From NCBI RefSeq assembly GCF_000151105.2, contig NC_014804.1, forward strand, positions 744,001 to 808,000: a stretch of 64,000 bases of DNA, written 5' to 3'. The DNA is from Thermococcus barophilus MP. GTDB taxonomy: Archaea; Methanobacteriota_B; Thermococci; Thermococcales; Thermococcaceae. Positions within the stretch are counted from its first letter, which is position 1, and each line of letters opens with the position of its first letter. The position numbers and the translations under genes are program-made. Of the stretch, positions 8,012-17,053 are shown piece by piece. The notes beneath the pieces were generated by a model. That model saw only the letters and a program-made list of their open reading frames with translations, had not been told where the DNA came from and ran no database searches.

Positions 8012-8551
8012 GGAAGGAGTAACATATGCTTCAATGAGCGCCGCAATTAAAAGCAAGAAAATAGCAATGCCAAGCATTTTCATAGCTGTTTTAAATCCTC
8101 TTCTGAATCTATCACCAAGAGTTCCTCTCCCTTTAATAATCTCCAGATACCATTCAATTCCTCCCAAACCTGCAATTGCAAATGCAGGGATTTCAACAAT
8201 CCCATGGGGCAGAATTGAGAGCAGGATTTTTGTTAAGCTTTCACCCTGGAGATAAGAATATTCCATGACGATTCCCACTAAGAAGCCATTAAAGAAGAGA
8301 ATCCCCAAGGGCACGACCCCAAACAGTACACCACCAAAAGCCGCCAAAATCGCCACTCGTGTATTGTTTAGAAATATCAATTTAAAAAGGGTAAAACTGT
8401 CTGGAACGCCATTAAGTTTGCCACTAAAAATCTGTTTTAAATTCAAGAATAGATTTTCTGCAAACTGGGGATTTAAAACTGTAAAGACCACTCCCAATGA
8501 AACTCCAATCAAAAATGTTCCGAGAAGAGCCAAGAAGATTTTCTTATTCAT
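7991..8551 (-). CDS. SpoIIM/DUF95-like membrane protein
   Basis: This 186-residue protein has about five membrane helices. The segments FLNNTRVAILAAFGGVLFGVVPLGILFFNG and LLSILPHGIVEIPAFAIAG are characteristic of the stage II sporulation protein M (DUF95) superfamily, which is widespread in non-sporulating archaea and has no defined role there. GGGGAGAG precedes the ATG. The start overlaps the stop of the lipoate-ligase-like gene by 8 nt, so the two are co-transcribed. Confidence 0.8.
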   Translation of the reverse strand: MNKKIFLALLGTFLIGVSLGVVFTVLNPQFAENLFLNLKQIFSGKLNGVPDSFTLFKLIFLNNTRVAILAAFGGVLFGVVPLGILFFNGFLVGIVMEYSYLQGESLTKILLSILPHGIVEIPAFAIAGLGGIEWYLEIIKGRGTLGDRFRRGFKTAMKMLGIAIFLLLIAALIEAYVTPSLAGYSF

Positions 8552-8828
8552 GCTCTCCCCTCAATGCATTCTTTAATGCTATTTTGAAATCTTCAACATT
8601 TATGTAAGGCATTTCCACATCAAGCCTCATTGCAAAAAATTCATCAATTATATGCTCAAGCTCTTCAAGTTTATGCCCTTTGAGTTTTTTCTCAAGCTCC
8701 TCGATAGTATTTTCGGGATATATAAAGAAATCCCCCGTAATTTTAACATTCTCAGCAATACCATCTTTTTCTTCAATTTCAAATCTTATCAGCCCCTTCC
8801 TTGCCTTGTGTTCTCCTATCTTCTTCAT
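8544..8828 (-). CDS. Lipoate-protein ligase C-terminal domain protein (LplB-like)
   Basis: This 94-residue protein starts MKKIGEHKARKGLIRFEIE and continues VKITGDFFIYPENTIEELEKKL. That pattern matches the stand-alone C-terminal domain of lipoate ligase A, which in some archaea is a separate subunit (LplB) needed with LplA to activate and transfer lipoate. The start at 8828 is supported by TGAGGG just upstream. A longer in-frame start at 8879 adds residues unlike the family. No LplA catalytic domain gene lies in this window. Confidence 0.7.
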   Translation of the reverse strand: MKKIGEHKARKGLIRFEIEEKDGIAENVKITGDFFIYPENTIEELEKKLKGHKLEELEHIIDEFFAMRLDVEMPYINVEDFKIALKNALRGEHE

Positions 8829-8896
8829 TGCCCTCACGTAAAAATTTAAAGTGGAGAAGTTTTTAAAGGTTAAGCTCAACTCACGTTAGGTGGTGA

Positions 8897-10843
<1,947 letters not shown>

Positions 10844-11281
10844 TCACAAAATTGGTTTTCCTGTGTTTACTTCAATCTTTTGCTCTTCTTTTTCACTTAC
10901 TAATATCAAAGACCCAGCCCCTATCAGAACTAAAGAAATTGCGTATTTTATAATTGAGGGATGCTGCCTAAGTTCAACATAAACTATGCACTCCTGGTTG
11001 CTTTCAACTTCTATTAAATGTTCGCCCTTAAATCTTGCAGAATACATTTTGAATTCTCCTACTCTCTCCCCATCAATTTTCACTGTAAATGGTGTATCAG
11101 AAGTCAACTTTACTGAAATATCTCCATTTAAATAGAGAGCATCTGTAAATTGATTGGAGTGTGTAAGAATCATCTGCTCTCCTCCACCGTACCCACCTAC
11201 GAGGTGTGGATACATCGTGAGGAGGAAAACAAGGTAAAGTGTTCCCCCTATTATCAAGCCACTCCCAAAGAGTTTTCTCAT
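10844..11281 (-). CDS. Hypothetical membrane-anchored protein, 145 aa
   Basis: I do not recognise a family. An N-terminal hydrophobic helix (residues ~5-22) is followed by an extracellular-looking beta-rich segment (GDISVKLTSDTPFTVKIDGE). A second helix near residues 115-133 (YAISLVLIGAGSLILV) is followed by a charged tail. This looks like a small two-helix surface protein with an exposed loop of ~85 residues. The ATG at 11281 follows GGTGAG. Its stop directly abuts that of argS. Confidence 0.6.
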   Translation of the reverse strand: MRKLFGSGLIIGGTLYLVFLLTMYPHLVGGYGGGEQMILTHSNQFTDALYLNGDISVKLTSDTPFTVKIDGERVGEFKMYSARFKGEHLIEVESNQECIVYVELRQHPSIIKYAISLVLIGAGSLILVSEKEEQKIEVNTGKPIL

Positions 11282-11399
11282 GCTCTCACCTATTTTGATT
11301 ATCATTATTTAGCTATATAACTTTTACTCAAAAATCAAGTATTAACAAACTTTGGAAAACCCTAAAAACCTCAAAAACTAAGGGGGTATGGTGAGCTTC

Positions 11400-12284
11400 A
11401 TGAGGGGTGTAATTGTTCCATTAGTTACTCCGTTTAATGAAGACTACTCATTGGACTTCCAAGCTTTAGAGGAGCATATAGGGTATCTCGAGAAAGTGGG
11501 GGTTCATGGGATTTTTGTAAATGCAACTACGGGAGAGTTCACAAGCCTCACCAAGGAAGAAAGAAAGCTCTTAGCTGAAAGAGGGCGGGAACTTGTAAAT
11601 GCATCGTTTTATCTTGTGGGAACTGCCTCGACAAACACATTTGAAGTGGTAGAGCTAACCAAACATGCTGAAGATATCGGCGCAGATTATGCAGTAATAG
11701 CCCCACCATATTACTGTCCGCTAAATGACGAGGCACTATTCATTCATTATTCAATGATAGCCGAGAGAACGGATATCCCAATAATTCTCTACAACATTCC
11801 AAGCTGTGCAAATCCTTTAAGTGTTTCATTGATAAAGAAGCTGGCTCTTGAGTACAGCAACATAGCCGGAGTTAAAGAAACAATAGACAGCATAAGTCAT
11901 GTGAGAGACGTTATCTTTGAAGTCAAAGGAGAAAGAAAAGACTTCAAGGTATTTACAGGATTGGATCATCACTTCCTAAACACATTAATCCTTGGAGGCG
12001 ATGGGGGCATAATGGCATGTGCAAATTTTGCTCCTGAAATCCATCTCAAGCTCTTTAAGGCATTTGAAGATAAGAAGCCAGAAATGTTTGAATACGCCAG
12101 AAAACTGGCAAAACTCTCACAAGTTTATAATTTGGCATCTTCTTTCGGTTCTGCGATAAAAATCGCAATGCAGCTTAGAGGTTTTCCAGTAAAACCAGTG
12201 CTAAGACCCCCATACGTGATAGATGGAAAAGAAACAAGAGAAAAGATAAAAGAACTGTTATCCTTACTGGAGCTTATACCTTAA
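11400..12284 (+). CDS. DapA/N-acetylneuraminate lyase family aldolase
   Basis: This ~294-residue TIM-barrel Schiff-base aldolase carries the family features: VIVPLVTPF at the start, NATTGEF (TTGE loop) near residue 40, the Tyr of LYNIP near 130, and the Schiff-base Lys in GVKETI near 160. Substrate cannot be read from sequence. Thermococcales make lysine by the alpha-aminoadipate route, so a sugar-acid or keto-acid aldolase role is as likely as dihydrodipicolinate synthesis. GGTGAG precedes the ATG at 11400. An ATG at 11388 is an alternative. The end overlaps aRF1 by 21 nt. Confidence 0.8.
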   Translation: MRGVIVPLVTPFNEDYSLDFQALEEHIGYLEKVGVHGIFVNATTGEFTSLTKEERKLLAERGRELVNASFYLVGTASTNTFEVVELTKHAEDIGADYAVIAPPYYCPLNDEALFIHYSMIAERTDIPIILYNIPSCANPLSVSLIKKLALEYSNIAGVKETIDSISHVRDVIFEVKGERKDFKVFTGLDHHFLNTLILGGDGGIMACANFAPEIHLKLFKAFEDKKPEMFEYARKLAKLSQVYNLASSFGSAIKIAMQLRGFPVKPVLRPPYVIDGKETREKIKELLSLLELIP

Positions 12285-13511
12285 GAATGCACCTAATCCG
12301 CCAAAGGCTTTGTAGAACTGCTGCCCCTCCTCAGTGTCAAGCGAAATAATCTCAACTCTTGCCCCTATCCCCTCCGCCATCTTTATTAGCTCCTCTGCAA
12401 CATCCCATTTTTCAAAGCTGATGTTCTGGCTGCCACATTTTGGGCATGTCTTAAGTTTCCTTCTATAAACCTCAAACTCCTGCTCGTTCATTGTTTTGAG
12501 CTCTTCCCAACCGCAGTTGTTGCACTTGGCTTTAACCCTAACCTTATCATACCCCTCGCTGATCAGCAAAATATCAACGGCACCAAGTTCTAAAGCTCTC
12601 CTTACTTCTTTCTCTCCGTATGTTATCATCCCTGTGTCCTTAACAAGATGTCTGAAGAAATCCTGGATCAGCTTCTTCTCTTTGATCGCTTCGTGTTCTG
12701 AGAGAATGTCACTTGCTTTTTCAACAAGCTCTCTCAGACCATACTCACCGTGATAGCTTATGTCAACGACTCCAATTATTTTCTTTCTGAGCTCATGATG
12801 GAGGTAGTCCCCTTCGATAAATTCCTCCTTTGTTGGCCCCGGCCCTCCGACTATGATCCCTTTAAGCTCACCTTTTTCAAGAAGGGGTAAAAACGCTTTA
12901 TTGGCGTGTTCTCCAATTCTCTTCATAAATTCATGAGTTTCCTGTTCTCTAATTCGCTCATATCTTCGAGCAGACTGTCCTCCAGCTCTTGTCTTTCCAG
13001 GGACGTTTGATGTAAGCTCATCAACGACTTCGATTCTCTTCCCTCGGAGAATACCTATTGTGGCTTCATTTTTTTCAACAGTTATGAGACCATAAGCATC
13101 TTTAACTCGGAGCATCTCTTCTAAGGGTTCTGTGACAAAAGTTTGATCACATCGATAAAGCCTTACTTTTAAAGGTTCTGGCGGAATGACCGCAAACACC
13201 CTGATATCACTTACACCTTCCTGCTCGCTTACATTGCCAACGAATAACGCCAATCCCGTGGGAGGGGTCTGCTTGTAAAGCTTGAGATGCTGCATTGCTC
13301 TTTCCAAAGCCCCAAGAACGTTCTTTCTGGTTGATTTTGATTTGATGTTCTGGGCAGTTCCGTACTCCTCCCTAAGCTGCTGCATGACCTTATTGAGATC
13401 ATAACCGGCAGGAATATACAGAGAGACAAGTTCAGTTGCTCTCCCCCTGAACTTTTTCAGCTCTTCCACTTTTTTCTTTAACTCATACATTTCAGCTGAA
13501 GTGTGAGACAT
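12264..13511 (-). CDS. prf1: Peptide chain release factor aRF1
   Basis: This ~415-residue protein recognises all three stop codons and triggers peptidyl-tRNA hydrolysis with aEF1A as GTPase partner. The N domain has the stop-codon motif in [11 protein letters not shown] (TASNIKS-like). The catalytic GGQ is in [10 protein letters not shown] near residue 180. The C domain has a zinc-ribbon-like CNNCGW...CPKCG near 340-370. The ATG at 13511 lies 6 nt after GAGGTG; the GTG and ATG just upstream are within that binding site. It is transcribed alone and meets the DapA-like gene tail to tail. Confidence 0.96.
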   Translation of the reverse strand: MSHTSAEMYELKKKVEELKKFRGRATELVSLYIPAGYDLNKVMQQLREEYGTAQNIKSKSTRKNVLGALERAMQHLKLYKQTPPTGLALFVGNVSEQEGVSDIRVFAVIPPEPLKVRLYRCDQTFVTEPLEEMLRVKDAYGLITVEKNEATIGILRGKRIEVVDELTSNVPGKTRAGGQSARRYERIREQETHEFMKRIGEHANKAFLPLLEKGELKGIIVGGPGPTKEEFIEGDYLHHELRKKIIGVVDISYHGEYGLRELVEKASDILSEHEAIKEKKLIQDFFRHLVKDTGMITYGEKEVRRALELGAVDILLISEGYDKVRVKAKCNNCGWEELKTMNEQEFEVYRRKLKTCPKCGSQNISFEKWDVAEELIKMAEGIGARVEIISLDTEEGQQFYKAFGGLGAFLRYKLQ

Positions 13512-13594
13512 GAGCATCACCTCAAAACCGCTCTCGCTAACGACTTAAAAGAATTCGAATTTATAAAGATTTGGTCATGAAAAAGCCAGAAGAA

Positions 13595-13831
13595 TTATAT
13601 GAAAGACAACACCAGCAAAATAAAAACTCCAACAACTCCACCCACAGCTATTATTAGGAGATTAACGAGGTTCAGTTCAATATGTGCAATGCCAAGGAAA
13701 TTAATTATGCCTACTAAGATCAATCCTATTATTGTATTCATAGCCATCCACTTCAGTATTGCCAGTGTCAGTTTCAAAACCAGATAACCTGCCAGGATTA
13801 ACAAGACTAAAAATATCAACCATTGGAACAC
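13595..13831 (-). CDS. BofA-family small membrane protein
   Basis: This 78-residue, very hydrophobic protein has two or three membrane helices. The central block GLILVGIINFLG and the Gly-rich C-terminus (AVGGVVGVFILLVL) match the pro-sigmaK processing inhibitor BofA family. In Bacillus BofA restrains an intramembrane protease. In archaea the role is unknown. The start is GTG preceded by GAGGGGTGAT. It follows the HEAT-like gene by 5 nt and is probably in its operon. Confidence 0.7.
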   Translation of the reverse strand: MFQWLIFLVLLILAGYLVLKLTLAILKWMAMNTIIGLILVGIINFLGIAHIELNLVNLLIIAVGGVVGVFILLVLSFI

Positions 13832-13836
13832 CTAAA

Positions 13837-14403
13837 TCACCCCTCAAGCCTTCTTAACACATCTTTTGCTATCTCACCAAGAGGTACCCATTTCATACCC
13901 TCAAAGGGCAGTATGACTTTTTCTTGAACAGATATCAGCTCTTCTACGTATGGTCTCAGCTCTGCTATTCTGAACTCCCTGATCATTAAAAGGGCAAAAG
14001 CTTTGTCATTTTTGTCTCCAGAGAGAAGAACATCCTTGGTTTTGGCAATAACATCATTTTTAAATTCCGTAAATAAGCTTGGGTTTTCTTTAATTAAAAA
14101 GCTGAGGAACACCATTGCATTTTCTTTTACATAGGAATTTCTTGACTTGACAAGATCAAAACTTTTGAGGAAATGCTCTATTCTGAGGTTTCTGATGATT
14201 AAGTTTTTATCCCGTTCAAGAATGTTCGTAAGAGCCAACAAAGAATCCCCAACAATACCAGGATTTTTTTCATTAAGAAGCTCAAAGAGGGCATTAATAA
14301 CTTTTCTATCCTTTAATGCTTGCTCCACCACCGCCTCAATTTGGTTAGTCTCAAGCATCTTTCTGACTTTATCTTTTTTAGAACCGAAGGAAAATAACCC
14401 CAT
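13837..14403 (-). CDS. HEAT-repeat-like protein, 188 aa
   Basis: This soluble alpha-helical protein has repeated helix pairs such as NALFELLNEKNPGIVGDSLLAL and AMVFLSFLIKENPSLF, which resemble HEAT/ARM repeats used for protein-protein contact. The function is unknown and there is no catalytic motif. The ATG at 14403 follows GGTGAGTGAT; a GTG three codons upstream is less likely. It is co-transcribed with the BofA-like gene. The promoter lies in 14404-14480, shared with the divergent sRNA/MazG region. Confidence 0.6.
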   Translation of the reverse strand: MGLFSFGSKKDKVRKMLETNQIEAVVEQALKDRKVINALFELLNEKNPGIVGDSLLALTNILERDKNLIIRNLRIEHFLKSFDLVKSRNSYVKENAMVFLSFLIKENPSLFTEFKNDVIAKTKDVLLSGDKNDKAFALLMIREFRIAELRPYVEELISVQEKVILPFEGMKWVPLGEIAKDVLRRLEG

Positions 14404-14497
14404 ATCACTCACCAGTGCTCTTTTTTAAAAAATATACTGCAAAGGTTAAAGCTTTTTTGCATAGTTAACTTTAAAACCTCAATATGGAGGTTAATTT

Positions 14498-14553
14498 AGG
14501 CTATGAAGAGAGCGAATTGCACTGAAGGGTGATGAACCTCCACTGCGGAGCCT
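14498..14553 (+). ncRNA. Candidate C/D box sRNA with non-consensus C and D boxes
   Basis: The order is: C-like box ATGAAGA (14503-14509), 12-nt guide, D' box CTGA (14522-14525), 3-nt spacer, perfect C' box GTGATGA (14529-14535), 10-nt guide, and a D-like box CGGA (14546-14549). A 4-bp terminal stem AGGC/GCCT (14498-14501 with 14550-14553) closes it. A TATA-like CTTTAAAAC at 14469-14477 is about 25 bases upstream. The D'/C' half is canonical and the terminal C/D half deviates in one base of each box. It lies immediately before the MazG-like gene, so it could also be part of that gene's leader. Confidence 0.4.
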
Positions 14554-14568
14554 TTGAGAGGTGATAAG

Positions 14569-14859
14569 ATGAATATTAGAGAGTTTCAGCAAATGATAAG
14601 GGACATATACTTTCACAGAGATTCACAGAGAGGATTAGAGCGGACTTTCCTATGGTTTGTTGAAGAAGTGGGAGAGCTTTCTGAGGCTTTAAGGAAAGGA
14701 AAGAAAGAAGATATAGAAGAAGAGTTTGCTGATGTTTTTGCTTGGCTTGTGAGTTTAGCCAACTTAGCTGGTGTTGATCTTGAGAAAGCCGCCCTCAAGA
14801 AATACCCAAATAAGTGTCCTTACTGCGGGAAAAATCCATGTGAATGTAAGAAGGAGTGA
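14569..14859 (+). CDS. MazG-like nucleotide pyrophosphohydrolase
   Basis: This 96-residue all-alpha NTP pyrophosphohydrolase has the MazG metal-binding pattern EEVGELSEAL (residues ~28-37) and EEFADVFAWLVSLAN (~47-61). Such enzymes remove pyrophosphate from non-canonical or surplus NTPs. The C-terminus ends with CPYCGKNPCEC, a possible small zinc site not present in all family members. The ATG at 14569 follows GAGAGGTGAT. A mobile element is inserted a few bases after its stop. Confidence 0.82.
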   Translation: MNIREFQQMIRDIYFHRDSQRGLERTFLWFVEEVGELSEALRKGKKEDIEEEFADVFAWLVSLANLAGVDLEKAALKKYPNKCPYCGKNPCECKKE

Positions 14860-14976
14860 CTTTTTACAAGCCTCGCCCTTTAGAGCGGGGTTCAGTGTTC
14901 GAGAATTTGGCTCTTGAGTGGGAAAGCAAAAGAAAGATTTAAATACTTGTATGTATTAATACTTAATGGTGGGAGA

Positions 14977-15132
14977 GTGGGAGTCATAACTGTTTCCGTT
15001 GATGATGGGGTTGAGGAGAGGTTCAGAAAGCTCGTGGCAAAGAAGTATGGACGGATTAGGGGGGCATTGGGAGTTGCAGTAACTGAAGCAATGAAGCTCT
15101 GGATTGAAAAAGTTGAGCAGGAAGAAAAATGA
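14977..15132 (+). CDS. Small ribbon-helix-helix-like protein upstream of tnpB
   Basis: A GTG at 14977, preceded by GGTGGGAG, opens 51 codons. The sequence begins with a beta-strand (VITVSVDDGVEERFRKLV), followed by a helix-turn-helix-sized segment (GALGVAVTEAMKLWIEKVE). This is the layout of MetJ/Arc-type RHH DNA-binding proteins. Its stop overlaps the tnpB ATG by 4 nt, so they are translationally coupled. A TATA-like TTTAAATA at about 14939-14946 precedes it. A role as repressor of the element is inference. A longer frame upstream lacks a good start. Confidence 0.6.
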   Translation: MGVITVSVDDGVEERFRKLVAKKYGRIRGALGVAVTEAMKLWIEKVEQEEK

Positions 15133-16433
15133 AGCGTTCGGTAACGGTTAAACTTCAGCCCTCAAAAGCTCAAGAGAAGATCCTCTTCGAGTTAGCTCAA
15201 GCTACAGCCATAATCTGGAACAAAATCAATTACCAGAGACTAAAACAGTTCAAAGAATTCGGTAAGATAGACTTCTCAACGACAGAAAAAGAAGCATACC
15301 ACAAGTTCAAGAACTGGATTGGCGGCTCGACAGTTCAGCAATTAGCTCGAAAAAACGCCGAAGCTTGGAGGAGCTTCTTCTCGCTCAACAGGAAGAAAAA
15401 GAAAGGAGAACTGCCCGAATGGTTCAAGCCAAGACCGCCCAAATTCGTTAGAGAAGAAAACGGCAGAAAACTCTTCATAATTCCTTTGAGAAATGACCAG
15501 TATCGGATTAATGGTAACGTTCTCGAATTGAGAAGACTCGGAAAATTTGGTAGGCTGAGAATTCAGTTCAAGGGGAGAATACACTTGAGGGGAAAACAGG
15601 GAAGACTTGAAATAATCTATGACGATGTGAAGCGGAAGTTCTACGCTCACATCAGCTACACGGTAGAAGAGAAATTAACTAAGAAGGGGTGGGTCAAGGT
15701 TCCAAGACAACCTCCGGGAAGTTTAATTGCAGGAATTGACTTGGGCGTGAACAATTTAATGGCTGTCTATGTTGAAAATTGTGAATCCCTCTTGGTCAAT
15801 GGAAGGCCACTAAAATCCATAGCCTTCTATTGGCAGAAAAAGATTGCCGAGTACCAGTCTAAAATCAACAAATCAGGCTGTAAAAAGAGCAGAAAACTCA
15901 GGAGAATGCATGAGAAGGCTAAACTTCAGGCAAAACACTACATTAACACTGCCGTAAGGCAAACCGTCGAAAAACTCTACCACTTGGGCGTTTCGAGAAT
16001 TGTCGTGGGTTATCCAAGAGAAATCGCAAGGAACTCTGATAAGGGCAGAAAGCAGAATTTCATTCTCTCTCATGTTTGGCGTTTCAATTACGTTATCAAA
16101 CGGCTTAAGGAAGTTGCTGAGGAGTATGGTGTTACTGTTATAATCACGGATGAGGCTTTCACTTCTCAAACCTGCCCTCTCTGTGGCCAGTGCCACTCTA
16201 ATGCTCGTTTCGTTAGAGGTTTGTTTAAGTGTCACAGGGAGGGCGTTGTAATGAATGCTGATTTAGTTGGAGCCTTCAACATTTTGAAGAAGGTTGTTAG
16301 AACGATAACCCTGAGCCTTGAGGGTTTGAAAGCCTTCAAGGTGAGGGGTAATGGGCTCAAGGCCGAGCCCGAGGGGCTGATTTTTGGCTTTAATGAAGCC
16401 CCTCAAACCTCCCCGCCAATGGCGAGGGGCTAA
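15129..16433 (+). CDS. tnpB: TnpB-family RNA-guided nuclease (OrfB, IS200/IS605)
   Basis: This 434-residue protein has a helical N-terminal region (MKRSVTVKLQPSKAQEKIL). The RuvC-I motif GIDLGVNNLMAVYV is near residue 200. A central region reads VVGYPREIARNSDKG near 295, and a zinc-finger region reads TSQTCPLCG...FKCHREG near 350-375. The RuvC-III Asp is in NADLVGAFNIL near 385. The usual ExL of RuvC-II is replaced by a GYP motif, and the second zinc pair is C-H rather than C-C. TnpB proteins of this type cut DNA guided by an RNA made from the element's right end. It is intact, with no frameshift. Confidence 0.88.
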   Translation: MKRSVTVKLQPSKAQEKILFELAQATAIIWNKINYQRLKQFKEFGKIDFSTTEKEAYHKFKNWIGGSTVQQLARKNAEAWRSFFSLNRKKKKGELPEWFKPRPPKFVREENGRKLFIIPLRNDQYRINGNVLELRRLGKFGRLRIQFKGRIHLRGKQGRLEIIYDDVKRKFYAHISYTVEEKLTKKGWVKVPRQPPGSLIAGIDLGVNNLMAVYVENCESLLVNGRPLKSIAFYWQKKIAEYQSKINKSGCKKSRKLRRMHEKAKLQAKHYINTAVRQTVEKLYHLGVSRIVVGYPREIARNSDKGRKQNFILSHVWRFNYVIKRLKEVAEEYGVTVIITDEAFTSQTCPLCGQCHSNARFVRGLFKCHREGVVMNADLVGAFNILKKVVRTITLSLEGLKAFKVRGNGLKAEPEGLIFGFNEAPQTSPPMARG

Positions 16434-16524
16434 GCTAAACCCTCAGTCAAAGCAGGGAGGAGGTCAGATAAGCTAACAAAATTATTAAATATTATTTTAT
16501 CTCACTCATCATTTGGGAAAGACT
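16434..16524. promoter_or_regulatory. IS right end, possible guide-RNA end, and promoter of the pilin-like gene
   Basis: Downstream of the tnpB stop lies a C/G-rich stretch (16438-16465, AAACCCTCAG...GGGAGGAGG). It resembles the reverse complement of the left-end sequence and would form the 3' part of an omega-type guide RNA. Beyond about 16470 the sequence becomes A+T rich (TTATTAAATATTATTTTATC), which would serve as the promoter of the following pilin-like gene. Confidence 0.4.
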
Positions 16525-16989
16525 ATGAAAAAAGGGCAAAGCTCCTTAGAGTATCTTATTTTCATCGCTGTTGCGATTATAATTGTAGCCCTTGTGATTA
16601 AATACACCGAACCTGCAGTAAAGGAAGTACCTATTACTGGGATAGTATATATTGATCCCGAGACTTCTCCTGTAGTAGAGCAGACCTCAGAGAAAATAAA
16701 ATGGAAGGTCACCTATTATTACCCTCCTGGATGCCAAGCAACAAAATGCGACTTCTACGTTTCTGTTAATCTTAAGTATTATTATTCCAGCGACAAATAC
16801 AGAATCGATGTCTATATTGGGGGAGAAGCTGACAGGATAAAAAAGATCAAGGTCTCAATGTGTACTGGATGGGAGAAGGTAGTGGACGCAAATGGATTTG
16901 ACCGTAACTACTTTGTAGGATATTTCGCCAAAAAAGAACTTGACCCTCTTTTCCCGTGTCAAGTCACAGTAATGGCATGGATAAAGTGA
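16525..16989 (+). CDS. Class III signal peptide (type IV pilin-like) protein
   Basis: The N-terminus MKKGQSSLEYLIFIAVAII is a class III (DUF361-type) prepilin signal: two Lys, the QSSLEY cleavage region, then one hydrophobic helix (residues ~7-27). The remaining ~125 residues form an exterior domain with four Cys (CQATKC, MCTGW, FPCQ) that could make two disulfides. Such proteins are processed by an EppA/PibD-type peptidase and assembled into pilus-like fibres. The ATG at 16525 directly precedes the class III signal; a TTG four codons upstream is possible. It sits at the head of a glycan gene cluster. Confidence 0.75.
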   Translation: MKKGQSSLEYLIFIAVAIIIVALVIKYTEPAVKEVPITGIVYIDPETSPVVEQTSEKIKWKVTYYYPPGCQATKCDFYVSVNLKYYYSSDKYRIDVYIGGEADRIKKIKVSMCTGWEKVVDANGFDRNYFVGYFAKKELDPLFPCQVTVMAWIK

Positions 16990-17053
16990 AGAACTAAGTT
17001 GATTCCCAAAAGAAAAATCTAAAAATATGTGAGCAGTCAAATCAATAGGGAGG

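Larger units (their letters stand above)
14864..16470 (+). mobile_element. IS200/IS605-type element carrying tnpB and a small RHH-like gene, no tnpA
   Basis: The left side has a hairpin CCTCGC-loop-GCGGGG (14871-14890) just after TTTTTAC, a TTAC-like target of the kind seen with IS608-type elements. The right side has CCCCGCC-aat-GGCGAGGGG (16411-16429) overlapping the tnpB stop, then a further C/G-rich stretch to about 16465. The two ends are similar in sequence. No Y1 transposase is present, so the element is non-autonomous for transposition. Exact boundaries are uncertain by tens of bases. Confidence 0.65.

Noticed and set aside
15342-16235. Minus-strand frames of 100-120 codons opposite tnpB
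   Set aside because: They are shadows of the tnpB coding frame with no start signals.
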